A stretch of 64,000 nucleotides of DNA, taken from positions 4,154,001-4,218,000 of the forward strand of contig JAUKUA010000002.1 of the NCBI GenBank assembly GCA_030549175.1, in the 5' to 3' direction. The translations under genes were made by a program, and so were the position numbers. The stretch is from Lasiosphaeris hirsuta. Lineage: Eukaryota > Ascomycota > Sordariomycetes > Sordariales > Lasiosphaeriaceae. The notes beneath the pieces are model-generated. The model was not told the DNA's origin. It was given only the letters and a program-made list of their open reading frames with translations, and did not search any database. Numbering within the stretch: position 1 is the stretch's first letter; every line of letters starts with the position of its first letter. Shown here in pieces: positions 34,174-48,204 of this stretch.

Positions 34174-34587
34174 ATGTCACAATCACTCGCCACGCAATGT
34201 AATGAGGTGAAGGAGTAGGTGCCCAAAGCTGCATGTTGAGCAACGCTTTGCTGATTGATTCATCTAGGCGGTACGACACTTGCTTTTTGAAATGGTACAG
34301 CGAAAGTTAGTATCCAACCTCCCATGTCCTCGTTGACTAAATCCTCACCTTGTTACAGAATACCTCAGAGGCACCAGTACCGCGGACAATAACGAGTGCT
34401 CCAGCCTGTTCAAGGAGTACAGCCAGTGTTTGCAGGTCAGTCATCCTGACAGTATCGCCCAGCACACCCACTGACAGCTTGTTAGGGGGCCTTGAAAGAT
34501 CGCGGTATAGACAAGCTTCTGGAAGATGCCCGGGAAGACAATAAAGAGAACGATGCGGCTTTCATGGGGAGGAAAAACTGTAAGTGA
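34174..34587 (+). CDS. mdm35: Mdm35/TRIAP1-type twin CX9C intermembrane-space protein
   Basis: Mdm35 binds Ups1/Ups2 in the mitochondrial intermembrane space, stabilises them and enables phosphatidic acid and phosphatidylserine transfer for cardiolipin and PE synthesis. The gene is split into four small exons, 34174-34214, 34268-34305, 34359-34435 and 34486-34587, giving 85 aa. The spliced product shows both CX9C motifs exactly: CNEVKERYDTC and CSSLFKEYSQC, linked by FLKWYSEKYLRG. These form the disulphide-bonded helical hairpin imported by the Mia40 pathway. Introns have GTAGGT/CTAG, GTTAGT/ACAG and GTCAGT/TTAG borders. I end the protein at the TGA at 34585-34587; a GTAAGT at 34580 could also be a donor, which would change only the last few residues. 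Confidence 0.9.
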
Positions 34588-35352
34588 CTCTAAGTTCAAC
34601 GGCACCGTTTTCAACGTTGACGTATGAGTTTCCCATAGAGACTAAGGGCATGCCGTGAGACTTCTCGACTGTACACTAGTTATAGGCATCAGAGCTCATC
34701 ATCGTCGATGAGTGATGGCGAATACCGGCGCGCAGTCGTCAAGACACAACCGGTTCTAGATGTCGAGCACGGTGGTGTCTGTACTAATAAAACTCAGCTG
34801 TATGAACACAATATATAGACAGCCAGAACTGTATTATTCTACTCCATAACTACAAAAACCGCTCAAGACACCAACCCCTCCAAGCCCCTTGATAGTCGAC
34901 GTGCAATATTGCATATTTGTCCATTTGGGGCATTTTGGTTATGACAGGTTGGAAGTTGAGATGACGACAAAACAGTTGCGCTGGAAAGGAGAGTAGGTGT
35001 GGAGTTCGAATGGCGCAATGGGCTGTAATTGGCCGGCACCTTGGTACAGGGGGCCACTCGGCTGCTTGAGATCAGAGGCTGGAAATGTCCATAGCACTCC
35101 ATCCCGCAGGACTCGAAAAGGCGTCGAATCGCAAAAAAAAAAAAAAAAAACTGGCGGCGTCGTTCAAACTTCCCCTACATTGTGCTGCACCTCGCCTGCC
35201 ACCTGACAGTCCACAAAGCTTACTTCCCCAGAAGCGCTGCTCACCCTCGAAAGCTTAATATTTGACACTCGATTGATATTTAGCTAGCTCTGTCGACCGT
35301 GTCAACTCAACCTTCCGGCATGCTCAACTCGTAGGAGACGGCGCGCGCTTCT
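34588..35352. other. Intergenic region with an A18 run
   Basis: About 760 bp between mdm35 and the small membrane-protein gene, both on the plus strand. No gene is visible. An uninterrupted run of 18 A lies at 35133-35150, about 200 bp before the next start codon; such dA tracts can exclude nucleosomes at promoters. Confidence 0.5.
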
Positions 35353-35739
35353 ATGCACCCATTCTCCATCCTCACGCTCGGCATCTTCGTAGCTGGCTAC
35401 ATTACTGCTCGATGGGACCTCGTCACCCGCCTCTGTGAGCTCGCCATATTTGCCTGGGACTACGGAGTCGTCGTGAGTGCACACCCCAAAGCCCCACCGC
35501 ATACAGTTGGTTACTGACAGCTAGCTATTGCGCGCACAGACTCGCGCAGCAAAGGCCTTCCTCGCGCTGACTCTGGTCTTCCTCTGCATATTTATTCCCG
35601 TCGAGCGCCTTGCAACTCGAGAAGGCTACCTGGTACGAGCGGCGACATACCCGAGCAGTCCGACCGATCCTCTGCTAACCAGGTCGTGCCCAGCATCCGC
35701 GATCACCGGGGTCAGGAATATCTGCCAGAGAACAACTGA
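35353..35739 (+). CDS. Small two-span membrane protein directly upstream of gpi1
   Basis: Three exons, 35353-35472, 35540-35632 and 35683-35739, give 89 aa. Introns have GTGAGT/ACAG and GTACGA with a textbook CTGCTAACCAG end, and both keep frame. The product opens MHPFSILTLGIFVAGYITAR (first hydrophobic span), then CELAIFAWDYGVV, then a second span FLALTLVFLCIFIPV, and a hydrophilic tail RDHRGQEYLPENN. It has no cleavable-signal character and no domain I can name. The stop lies only 63 bp before the gpi1 start on the same strand. The size and two-TM layout recall Eri1/PIG-Y, the smallest subunit of the enzyme that contains Gpi1, but I see no sequence motif that proves this. The three-exon model is much better than the unspliced reading. 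Confidence 0.75.
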
Positions 35740-35802
35740 GACGGCGAGGGTCTTTTTGATTCAAAATTGGCAGACGTGCACGTTTTTCGGCTGTCTGTTG
35801 TC

Positions 35803-38168
35803 ATGCCAGAGCATGATGCCTTGATGCGCGTGTTCTGGCCGACAGACCTTCCACGATCAGACCTCAGAGGTGTGGTGGTGGGGTGGCGCAACTCGGCCCT
35901 AGATGTTTTCGTTCTGGCGATTCTGGATGAGGTTGAGGTGCGCACCTCCTTTTCAAGCCAAGGAACACGCCTTGCTGACGGATTCCATAGCCTCGGAATG
36001 TTGAAAGCGCCCTTCAACTTGGCACTCTTACTCGCAATGCTCCCCATCCCGTCAGCCGTATTTACGAAGTATGTGGCCAGTCCTCGATGCGCGTTTTGGG
36101 CTTGTCCAACACACCAGAGTCCGTCGAAGTGGATCCATCATGGATTCGTGTCACCACTGAGTCAGGTCGCCGTGTCCCTGCGGTTACATGTGCCCGCGCG
36201 TCAAGCATCCAAATCATCTTGTTCGAAAGACCGCTGCCTAGTCAGATGCAGTATATCTCATTGAATCCGATAGCTTTGGCCTTGGGGGACAAAAAGGGGA
36301 CATTTCTGCAAGACTCTCCAGACAGCGGAGAAGACGACGATGAAAAGGACGAGCGTCAAAAGAAAGCGAAAAGGAGGCAACTTGTCGAGAAACTCAAGCA
36401 ACACTCGGTCATAAAGCGTGTCCCTTCGGCTAAAGAGAAGGCGCTTGCAAAGATCGTAAACCAAATCAACTGGGCCTGGGAGCTTGAGAAGCTGCTTCAG
36501 TCGAATGTCTCCCGCATCGGGACGCGGCCTAAGAGAAGCCTTAGTGTTTCGGAGAGAGTGGTCGAATCGGCGACAACAGCGCGAGACATAATGTTGGTGT
36601 GGATATGGGACCTGTTCACGGTCTATATCCTACCTGTCATTCAGAGGATCTTCATTTTGGGTTTAATGGGCCACCGAATCTTTGCCGAGATGCTCCTGCG
36701 CCTCTTAGAGTGGCGAGCTAGGCCAAAGTATGCCGCTCTAAAGGACATCTCTGCTACTGCCCAGCAAGTCGAGATCCGCCTCCAGCAGTTCTGCTACTGG
36801 CCCATGCAATATGTGACTCTGCGGCTTAGAAAAAACGATTGGGGTAGTGTAACAACAAGCCACCCCGACTACATCCGGTTTTACAACAGCCTGTGGCTTG
36901 TTGCTAACGATGTCATTATTGGCATTGCTCTCGGGTCGTACATAATCGACAACGCAAACTGGGTTGCCGAGGAGATCAGCCAACTCCTGAGCAGCTATAC
37001 AGTTGATGCACTGCAGAGCAGCATCTCGTGGCTCATGGGCTGGCCTGCAGGCTTGAAACTCAACAGTGAGCTGGCTATCTTTTTAGGAGATTTGTTTTTG
37101 TGGGTGATTGATTATTGGTCGAGTAAGTCTTGTTTCCTAGCAATCCAGACCGCATCTTCAGCACTCACTAATTCGACAATAGGTTGCATTGAGGCCCTTC
37201 GCCCAGCATTACCAAACATCATCTGGTTCATTGGCTTTTCCAGTTTCGCCGGAGCAAGCATGCCGATCGCTTTGTTCTCCGATCTCACATCCATCCTGAC
37301 AATCCATATATACTCTTTTTACCTTGCCTCAGCCCGCATATATCACTGGCAACTGAACATTTTGATCTCGCTCTTCCATCTTTTCCGGGGAAAGAAGCAC
37401 AACGTTCTGCGGAACCGTATAGATTCCTGCGACTATGATCTTGATCAGCTTCTTGTGGGCACAATTCTCTTCACCCTGCTCTTCTTCCTGTTGCCGACCG
37501 TCGTGGTTTTCTACTTGAACTTCGCGATAGCTCGCATGGCCATCATATCACTGAAGGCTGTTTTCGACACAATGCTTTCTTGCTTAAATCATTTTCCCCT
37601 CTTTGCTATCATGCTTCGGGTCAAAGACCCGAGGAGGCTACCAGGTATGTCTATTTTCCATTTGTCCCTCCCACACGCCAAGCTGACCATACTCCAGGGG
37701 GTATTCGCTTTGAACTTCGAGATACCCAAGATTTTAGACTTGCTATTAATGATTCGCCGAAAAAACTACCCTCCACATCGGTCATATACTTGAAGGTTTG
37801 TCTTCGCCCGATCCGTATTTTGGAATACTATCTAATGTGTGCTGCAGTCTATACCCCTAAACTTCAAGGCAATGTTTTACCAATACTTTCAGATGGGTAA
37901 TCGGATTCGCAAACACTACCTTTCTCCGGAGGTTGTGCTGTGCCTTCTTACGGGCAAATTTGTTCCGCCACTGAATAGGAAGAACCTGTACAGCCTCCAG
38001 TACAGTATGCTTCCAGCCCGGCGGGCGGGTGTAATGGAGATGTGGGACGCGGTGAACTCTTTGCCGTCTCCCAAGAGACGAGTGGCTCCGGTATATGTGC
38101 CGGTTCTAGCAAATGGGAAGAGGTATCCGAATAATTATGGTGGGGGAAGGTTACGAAGTTACGGCTAA
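35803..38168 (+). CDS. gpi1: Gpi1/PIG-Q subunit of GPI-GlcNAc transferase
   Basis: Gpi1 is a multi-span ER protein that stabilises the complex transferring GlcNAc to phosphatidylinositol, the first step of GPI anchor synthesis. Five exons, 35803-35937, 35991-37122, 37183-37644, 37698-37795 and 37848-38168, give 715 aa. Family marks are the start MPEHDALMRVFWPTD, VVVGWRNSALDVFVLAIL, ALLTRNAPHPVSRIYEVCG, and the C-terminal conserved core LKDP-like VKDPRRLPGGIRFELRDT and FYQYFQMGNRIRKHYLSPEV. Several hydrophobic spans lie between about residues 250 and 550 (for example LFLWVIDYW, GTILFTLLFFLLPTVVVFYL). A Lys/Arg/Glu-rich soluble loop with EDDDEKDERQKK precedes them. The 60-nt third-exon intron is a multiple of three and therefore invisible to ORF scanning. 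The gene sits 63 bp behind the small membrane-protein gene. Confidence 0.93.
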
Positions 38169-39102
38169 ACGCGGGGGTACAAGGCCATAAAATAGAAGGC
38201 CATCGCCAGGCCTGTTGCGAATCATGTGCTAAACGACGTCTATTGCGGTTCAGTGTAACTGTGATAATAGCTTTGAGAAACCACACAACGTTTGAGACTT
38301 GGCCCATAACAGCTCGAAAGCGATGGAGTAAGCCACCAAATCTGAGAGGTTGGTGTGAGGTAATACTACCAATTCAGATACGTAAGTAACGTTTGAATCC
38401 TGTATGATACCTACAGTTGCCACCCACCCCTTCTTCCTTCAGAGTTACATATGAAGATCGGCCGATAAGTGCTGCTTGCTGCCTCCGAATGCGGGGGAGG
38501 GGTGAAGCAAGTTGGAGCTTGATCGTTGAGCTCTAAACTCCTGGTTGTCTCTTGCCTAGCCCCGCATCAGACGTATCTGTCATGGATCAGGAGGCACCCA
38601 CATGGAAGACACCCACACTTGCTTCGGCTTGTCATGCTGAAAGGGCGATGCCTTATTCGTTACACTTGCTGTGTTTCCGGCCTGTTTTTTTGCTCGTCCC
38701 CGTCCCATGGAAGGCGCACCAAGGCAAACAACGGCCGCGATCTGGAAGGACCGCTGCGCTGCAACCTTGGTTGACCTTGAAGTAAAAAGCTCCTCATCCC
38801 ATCCTTATTTGCGCCAAAACATGTCATCACGCCATGAGTTTTGTGGGAAGCTGTAACATCCCGTCGATGATTTTGCCTTACTTACGGAACCCTTTCCAGG
38901 CCTTCTGTGCATAAATACAAGTGCGTGCCCTTTTATCCCCCGCCCCCCGGCTCCCTATACCAGTCGCCATTTGGAAGGAAGCTCGCCTTCTGCGTTTTAG
39001 ACACTGAACACAGTTATCCCCAACACCCCCACACACAACGATAGCTGACTTACAGGTTATCATCAATTACACAGAGGCGCGAAAAGTCACACCAAAGCCC
39101 AG
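38169..39102. other. Intergenic region upstream of cofactor C
   Basis: About 930 bp between gpi1 and the tubulin cofactor C gene. No coding region is supported; short frames between 38526 and 38856 overlap in all phases. It holds the gpi1 3' UTR and the promoter of the next gene. Confidence 0.45.
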
Positions 39103-40306
39103 ATGGATCCCAAAGAACGCTTCTACCGCCAATTCCAGGCATCTTGTTCCAGTAAGTCTACCTATCCTCGCCCACACACAGACCAGTCACTTAGGCGGCA
39201 AGACAGCCCTCCAAGAGTTGATCAACCAGATCCACACCGTCTCGCCCGTTGCCGGCGAGCGCCAAGATGCCATTGAGCACATTCTAGCCGGGATATCGCG
39301 CCTCTCACAGGAGGTTGCTGACGCCGGTGACTACATACCCGCTTACGACCAGCGCACCTACTCGCAAACCGTCAAGGCGCTGAACGACCAGCTCAAGGAG
39401 GTGATGGCCAAGTCCGCGCCCAAAAGCCGCTTCCAGTTCAAGCCTCGCGCTGCTAAAACCGCCGCGGACCCTAAGAAAGAGGACAGCCGGCATTTTATGC
39501 CTCCCGTGGACCCCAATATCCCCGTCGCCTCTGAAGGCTCGTCCCCAGAGACCCATGATGCAGTTGGCACATTGCCTACCCTTCCAGGGAAGAACTATAA
39601 CGAGGAGATTGCGCGTGCCGGGCCCGGTCTGGGGGTTCGTAAGCCGAGCTTCTCAGCCGCGCGTGACATCACGCTTTCCAACCACCGGCGGTTGCACATC
39701 ATCCTGCCGGCATCAGCGTCCAGGGCGACATCATCGGGTGCACTGACGAATCTCGAGGGGTGCATCATTGACATGTCGGCACCGACGGCGAAAACGGCTG
39801 CTGGCGAAGGCGCGCCGTTTGCGAACCTCACGCTCCAAAACATAACGGGGTCGCTCATCATCGCGGGCCATGTCGACGGCTCGGTTCACCTGACAGGGGT
39901 GCGCAACAGCGTGTTGGTACTCGTGGCGCGGCAGATCCGGATTCATGAGTGTGAGAATGTCGATTTGTATTTGCATTCTCTGAGTCATCCCATCATTGAG
40001 GATTGCACGGGCATGAGGTTTGCGCCAGCTCCGGAGTGTTATGTAAGTTGGCCCTTTGCGATGCAGTGACATTGCTGCACTGACAAACTGTCGTAGTTGA
40101 CCGAGAGGGAGGAGAAAGGGACCAACCAGTGGGATCAGGTCGACGACTTCAAGTGGCTAAAGGCGGACCACTCACCCAACTGGAGTGTGTTGCCGGAAGA
40201 TGAACGTCTCCCCGTTGAAATCTGGAAGAAGGCGGTTCCCGGGGGTCCTGGTGTAGGCGTCAACGATATCTTGAAGAAGCTGGGTGTAGGTTCAAGGAAG
40301 ACTTGA
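39103..40306 (+). CDS. Tubulin-binding cofactor C (TBCC)
   Basis: TBCC acts last in the alpha/beta-tubulin folding pathway: with cofactors D and E it stimulates GTP hydrolysis and releases the native dimer. Exons 39103-39151, 39195-40042 and 40097-40306 give 368 aa. Introns 39152-39194 (GTAAGT/TTAG, only 43 nt) and 40043-40096 (GTAAGT/GTAG) fit. The N-terminal spectrin-like helical domain starts MDPKERFYRQFQ and runs to about residue 100. A Pro/Ser linker follows. The C-terminal beta-helix TBCC/CARP domain contains NLTLQNITGSLIIAGHVDGS, SVLVLVARQIRIHECENVDLYL and PIIEDCTGMRFAP, which carries the catalytic-arginine-type region (RQIRIH). The tail NQWDQVDDFKWLKADHSPNW is typical of the family. 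Confidence 0.93.
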
Positions 40307-40731
40307 GGGAGTTGTTGTTTCCTGTTTTATTAGAAAGGCTGCCCTCGGGTATCTAACTCTGTTCCTTGCCCATAGCGCTTTTTGTAACTGTAAGTGGCAT
40401 ATATCTATCGGACCCCTAGAGCTCCAACCACCCAAAATAGTATCGCTCAGTTGAGCTCCGGAAGCTAGGTCGCAATGCCGATGGGGTTGGTCGGGAAGCA
40501 GTACTCAGTAAGAATGGTGAAGCTTGCGCGAATGCTGCACAAGCTTTGACCGCGCATTCCACCCTAGACCAGTAGTGGGATAGGTGTAAGCATATGGTGC
40601 TGAGTTAACGTCTGCCATGCAGCCCAGAAAGCCATCGAGAGGTCGGTCGCTGATGAATCTCAGTTACCAAGCACACCAGCAGTGAGGTGAAACCCCGGCC
40701 CTATGATTGTTTTCCAATGTGACACATTTCT
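40307..40731. other. Convergent 3' intergenic region
   Basis: About 425 bp between the cofactor C gene (+) and med9 (-), which converge. Nothing beyond 3' UTR-type sequence is visible. Confidence 0.5.
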
Positions 40732-41214
40732 CTACTCGACCATCCGGTCTCCTTCATCCCCCTTGCTTTGTTCCGCCAGCGAGAACTGCAGCCCAGCACC
40801 TTTGATCTTCGCCAGCATTGCCAGCTGCCGTCGTCGCCGCTCCTCCAGTTCTTCAATCTCACCTTGCTGCTGCTCCAGCGTCCGCGTTACGTCCGGTAGG
40901 GTCTTGATCGCCGCCCGCGCCCGCTGCAGCTTATGCTTGAGATTATCGGTCGCGGCGGGGAGCTCCTTAACGCTGAGCGAGGCGCCGTTGGCGGGCATGC
41001 CGCTCGGCAGGGGCGTGGTGCCGGTTACGGCGCCGGGGGCGGGGGTTGTATCCGCGGGCCGGTTCGCGGGCGCGCCGGGGAGGTTGAGGTTGAGGTTGAG
41101 CGTCGCAGGGTTGGCGGTGGCTTGCGCGGAGCGGAGCTTGTCGAGGATGGAGGTTAGCTCGGTGAGGGTGTCGATTGCGTCAGGGGAAAGGTTGTCGGGG
41201 AGGTGGGTTGTCAT
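40732..41214 (-). CDS. med9: Mediator complex subunit 9 (Med9/Cse2 family)
   Basis: Med9 belongs to the middle module of Mediator, which links activators to RNA polymerase II. A single exon encodes 160 aa. It opens MTTHLPDNLSPDAIDTL, followed by a helix ELTSILDKLRSAQA, a Pro/Ala/Thr-rich linker (about residues 35-80), and the C-terminal helical region LKHKLQRARAAIKTLP and RTLEQQQGEIEELEERRRRQ predicted to form a coiled coil. Fungal Med9 proteins share this two-helix arrangement and length. The call rests on those segments; the short size leaves some doubt. Its start faces the phosphoglycerate mutase gene across about 460 bp. Confidence 0.75.
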   Translation of the reverse strand: MTTHLPDNLSPDAIDTLTELTSILDKLRSAQATANPATLNLNLNLPGAPANRPADTTPAPGAVTGTTPLPSGMPANGASLSVKELPAATDNLKHKLQRARAAIKTLPDVTRTLEQQQGEIEELEERRRRQLAMLAKIKGAGLQFSLAEQSKGDEGDRMVE

Positions 41215-41672
41215 TTTGGTGGTCTTGGGGGTTGGAATTGGGTCGGGTGGTGTTTGGTATTTTCTGGACTAGCGACCTAGGTCGTAGATGTCCCAGGGTC
41301 TTGCACACAGGAAGTATCTTAGGTAATTGACGTCAGGTGGGGTTGAGGAACCCGTGGAGCGTGTATTGGTGTGCAACCACGGACACCCCGCCATCGAAAT
41401 CGGACTCAACAGGCAGCGCCAACCAGGTTGCCTCAGCTCCGAGTCTTGCTTCAGTTTTTATCCCGCACTCCCATATCTATCCTGATTTCCCTCGTTTCGT
41501 CTCCGAATTCGCTTCTCCTGCTAGCAGTTGTCCTAAGCCACTCGGTTTTGTTTCCACCCTACGTCCGCTCCGTCCGCTCCTCCTTGTGCCGCAGTCAACT
41601 CAATTGGGTCCCAACAAATCGACCCCCGCCATCAAGCAAGCAAACAGCTCTACAAAGTCAATAATAGTCAAC
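41215..41672. promoter_or_regulatory. Divergent promoter region of med9 and pgm
   Basis: About 460 bp between divergent start codons. The half next to the mutase gene (41440-41600) is pyrimidine-rich (TCC/CTC), as expected upstream of a strongly expressed glycolytic gene in filamentous fungi. No separate gene is supported. Confidence 0.5.
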
Positions 41673-43431
41673 ATGGCGCCCGATCACAAGGCCTGCCTGA
41701 GTACGTCCCGCCGTCCTGACTACCCGTTGGTCGCCTGTTACATATTGGTGTACCTGGAGCTAGGATGGCTGATTCTGATGCTCGTTCGGTCGTCTAGTCG
41801 TGATTGACGGCTGGGGCATCCCCTCCGAGGAGTCGCCCAAGGATGGCGATGCTATCGCCGCCGCCAAGACCCCGGTCATGGACGAGCTCTCCGCCAGCTC
41901 GACAGGCTTCACAGAGCTTGAGGCTTCGTCTCTTGCTGTCGGCCTTCCCGAGGGTCTGATGGGCAACTCCGAGGTCGGCCATCTCAACATTGGCGCTGGG
42001 CGAGTCGTCTGGCAGGATGTTGTTCGCATCGACTTGGCCATCAAGAAGGGCGAGTTTGCCCAGAATGATGTGATCAAGAGGACCCTCGAGCATGCCAAGA
42101 ACGGGAATGGACGTCTGCATCTCTGCGGTCTTATCTCGCACGGCGGTGTTGTGAGTGCCTAATCTATGACGCTAGGCCGGTGCGAGTCCTAACCATGTTG
42201 TAGCACTCGAAGCAAACCCATCTCTATGCGCTTATCCAGGCGGCCAAGGAAGCCGGTGTTCCTGAAGTATACATTCACTTCTTTGGTGATGGCCGCGACA
42301 CAGACCCCAAGTCCGGTGCCGGCTATATGGAAGAGCTTGTCTCCAAGCTGAAGGAGATCGGTACCGGCCAGATTGCTACGGTTGTCGGTCGCTACTTTGC
42401 CATGGATCGCGACAAGAGATGGGAGCGTGTTGAGCTTGCTCTCAAGGGCATGATCCTCGGCGAGGGCGAGAAGAGCGATGACCCCGTAAAGACGATCAAG
42501 GAACGGTACGAGAAGGGAGAGAACGACGAGTTCCTCAAGCCCATCATCCTAGGCGGCGACGGGGGCCGTATCAAGGGTTCGTAACTTTCCCCTTTTTGGC
42601 TGATCTTGCGACTGACCATTTGTAGATGACGATACTGTCTTCTTCTTCAACTACCGCTCTGACCGTGTCCGGCAAATCACCCAGCTTCTGGGCGACGTTG
42701 ATCGTTCGCCCAGGCCCGAGTTCCCCTACCCAAACATCAAGCTGGTCACCATGACTCAGTACAAGCTTGACTATCCTTTTGAGATCGCCTTTAAGCCCCA
42801 GCACATGGGCAATGTCCTTGCCGAATGGCTTGGCAAGCAGAACATCAAGCAGGTGCACATTGCCGAGACGGAGAAGTATGCCCACGTTACCTTCTTCTTC
42901 AACGGCGGGGTTGAGAAAGCCTTCCACCTCGAGGAGCGCGACGAGTCGCAAGATCTTGTCCCATCCAACAAGAGCGTCGCAACTTACGATAAAGCCCCTG
43001 AGATGAGCGCCGATGGCGTTGCTGACCAGGTGGTGAAGCGTCTGGCTGAGCAAGAGTTCCCCTTTGTCATGAATAACTTTGCACCTCCCGACATGGTTGG
43101 TCACACTGGTGTGTACGAGGCTGCTATTGTTGGCTGCGAAGCCACCGACAAGTCTATTGGCAAGATTCTCGAGGGTTGCAAGAAGTCGGGATACATCCTC
43201 TTCATCACGGCCGACCACGGAAATGCTGAGGAGATGAAGTTCCCTGACGGCAAGCCCAAGACGTCGCACACGACCAACAAGGTCCCCTTCATCATGGCGA
43301 ACGCCCCCGAGGGCTGGAGACTGAAGAAGGAGGCCGGTGTTTTGGGAGATGTCGCCCCGACTATCCTTACTGCCATGGGATTGCCCGTCCCTGCTGAGAT
43401 GACGGGCGAGAGCTTGTTGGTCAAGGCATGA
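41673..43431 (+). CDS. 2,3-bisphosphoglycerate-independent phosphoglycerate mutase
   Basis: This cytosolic glycolytic enzyme interconverts 3- and 2-phosphoglycerate through a phosphoserine intermediate and needs two Mn ions. Filamentous ascomycetes use this form; animals and yeast use the cofactor-dependent one. Exons 41673-41700, 41798-42150, 42204-42576 and 42626-43431 give 519 aa. Introns: GTACGT/CTAG, GTGAGT/GTAG and GTTCGT/GTAG. Visible active-site segments are VIDGWGI (first metal ligand Asp), GNSEVGHLNIGAGR with the catalytic Ser about residue 67, HFFGDGRDTDPKSG, GRYFAMDRDKRWERV, FFFNYRSDRVRQIT, NFAPPDMVGHTGVYEA and TADHGNAEEM. Codon usage is biased towards C-ending codons, consistent with high expression. 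Confidence 0.97.
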
Positions 43432-45843
<2,412 letters not shown>

Positions 45844-48204
45844 CGTATCTGAAGGGTGTGGTGTGGTGTCGGAGACTAGAGTGACGACGAGAGATGGACA
45901 AGGGAAAGGCCGAAGCGAAAACACTGGAGGAGGGCGAGCTGAGACTGCTTTGTGAGGGAGGAAGAAAGAGGAGGGAAGAGGGAGAGAAGGGGAAGAATCA
46001 AGTGGTCAGCTTGTGGAACGGAAGCTCGGGCTGGCCCGGGCAACGGCTTCAAGAGGCCAGGCGAGCAATATCACTGGCCAATGGCTTTGGAAGGAGGCAT
46101 TTTGCTGTGCCAGCTCCACCCATAGCTGGATAGCTGGTGGGTCGGGCCACCCCAGCTTCATCGAAATCGAAGCGGAAAATTTTTGCGACGGCACTGGGCA
46201 GCTGGTGGTGGTGTGCTGCATCAGGGGAGGGTGTGGTCGGGCAATCTCGGAAGCTGTGAAGCGCGTTCTAACCCAGCTCAGAATGAGATCATCCCGCTGT
46301 TTCTGAGCTTCCTTCGCTGTTGTTTCTGCTGCACTTTTTGGGCAAACACACGATTCATGGCACGCTTCACAAAACTGCTATCACTCTTGCCAGCAAGCTA
46401 TACCATGATTTCCATGGATAATCCTGACATGCTGGACGGGCTTGACCAGCAAACGACGGAGCTGTGGCCCTGGGTTGTGCCAATAAAAATTTTCAAGTAG
46501 TTTTGATGTCTGAGGCAATGAGGCTCCATTCAGGGACCAGGGTATTCGCCTTGGACCCCCACGAGGCCCCCACTTAATAGTGCAACACCGTCACAATTCG
46601 CAGCAAACGACAGGGCAGTACATGACGACAGCGTGAGAAATACCGCTTCTTGGTATTCTAGGAAGCTACTCCGACAAGGTGACGTAGAAGCGGGCTTCTG
46701 TTCTGTATACTTTGCTGTTTGCTAATTGATCAGGCCACAGCGCGAAATATAAGACTAAGCCGCGCGCCGGACAGCTCTCAGTCAGCTCCCAGAGATTTTC
46801 TCATTCAGCACCAAGCAGCCGGTTCAGCTCGATGTTAGTAAATCTCTAATCTTGTTAGGCCGCTCTACCAATGGGATGGAACCCAACGGACCGAACCCCT
46901 GGTTCTTCCCGAGCGCCCAGCAATTCCCGAGGCGCGCGTACGATCGGATGCTGGTTGCGTGGCCGCTTCCATTGCTTGCTTGCAGGGGGTTCGACGACAT
47001 GGTGGAAGACCCGACACACGTGTTGTTGGCGCTTCCCGGCTCACCGTCCCCTGGTGTGTCCCGACGCTGGCTGAGCGCTGGCTGAGGGATGCACGCCTCA
47101 TTTCGGCACCAATCTCGCCTTGCCCCGAAAGATTCCGGCTTACTAGACTGATTTGGCAACGCAGCTTTCGCGGCCGCCTTCCGGCCGCCGCTCGTTTGCA
47201 CGCTGGCTGTCTGGGTCCACGATGCGGTGAGACCACCTGGCGGCCGAGCTCCCAGAGTGAGAGCTTGGGATGGATACCTGCCCAGCGGCCGGAATTCCTG
47301 CAAGACTAGCATTACCTCGCTCCATTACTAACAGCACACATTCTCAAGTTATACGACGTAGTGATCGGTTGTGAATTTTCGCAAACTGCGGACCGGCAAA
47401 CGCCTATTTCGTTTTTGGCGTTGCAGTGTTCTGGAAAAATTTTCAGTGCAGGGTCCGACCCGAGCTCACCCTGGCTGCTGGAAAGTGGCCATAGCTCCCT
47501 GCATGATGGGCCTTCACCTTGAAACTTGGAGACGAAAACTGGTGGCTCGCTGGAGCTGTAGCTGTTGGAGCTTTTGATGGTGGAACATGACCAGTGCTTG
47601 AAGTTTGAGCTCATAGGTAGCTCTGCTAATAGTTCGAAGTGAGCTCAGGCTTCATTCGACTTTTTCCATGTGCTATGAATGTGGCGTTGGAAGTGTCACA
47701 TGCAAAAAACGCACGTCAATGTTTTGCTACTCTCCAACTTCCCCAACACAAATTCGTCAGGGAGCTTAGCCCGGCCGACCGACCGTCCGTCTGTCCGTCC
47801 GTCCGTCCTAGCATCCTGATCCGAGGTAATTGCCGAGCGATGTCGTATGACGGGCCGACGGTGGAGCTCGGAAACCTGGGCGGGTTTTGGGCTCCGCGTC
47901 CCGGCTCTTGACCTACCGGCATACTGGGAGTGACCTTACTCCGTCCTGGGAGTGCATTTTTGATCGGTAATTGAACTATCTATTCGACAGCCAGTATGAA
48001 TCTAAGAGCTGGATTACGTGATCCCAATTCACGAAATGCCATGTACATAGATTATCTATTGAAAAGTGTTTTTCTATGCCAAACATTTTCCACTTCAATT
48101 TGATGCTCATAAACGCCACCGTTGCTGGCTACAAGCAACTATACCGCTACCAAATCAATAATCATGATATCTTGAGTCATACATAAATACTACTGCTCCG
48201 TGCA
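45844..48204. other. Intergenic region, 2.4 kb
   Basis: Upstream of atp9 and downstream of the Sas2-like gene, both on the minus strand. The first 150 bp are purine-rich on the plus strand (pyrimidine-rich on the coding strand), fitting the atp9 promoter. Open frames near 46824-47312 have no domain content. A GTCC microsatellite lies at 47776-47808. No RNA gene is visible. Confidence 0.4.
47776..47808 (+). repeat. GTCC/GACC tetranucleotide microsatellite
   Basis: About eight imperfect 4-bp units (GACC then GTCC/GTCT), in intergenic sequence. It makes Arg/Asp/Gly-type repetitive peptides in several frames, none of them real. Confidence 0.8.

Noticed and set aside
42571..43269. 232-codon minus-strand frame opposite the phosphoglycerate mutase exon
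   Set aside because: Antisense shadow of a conserved, codon-biased gene; no independent feature.
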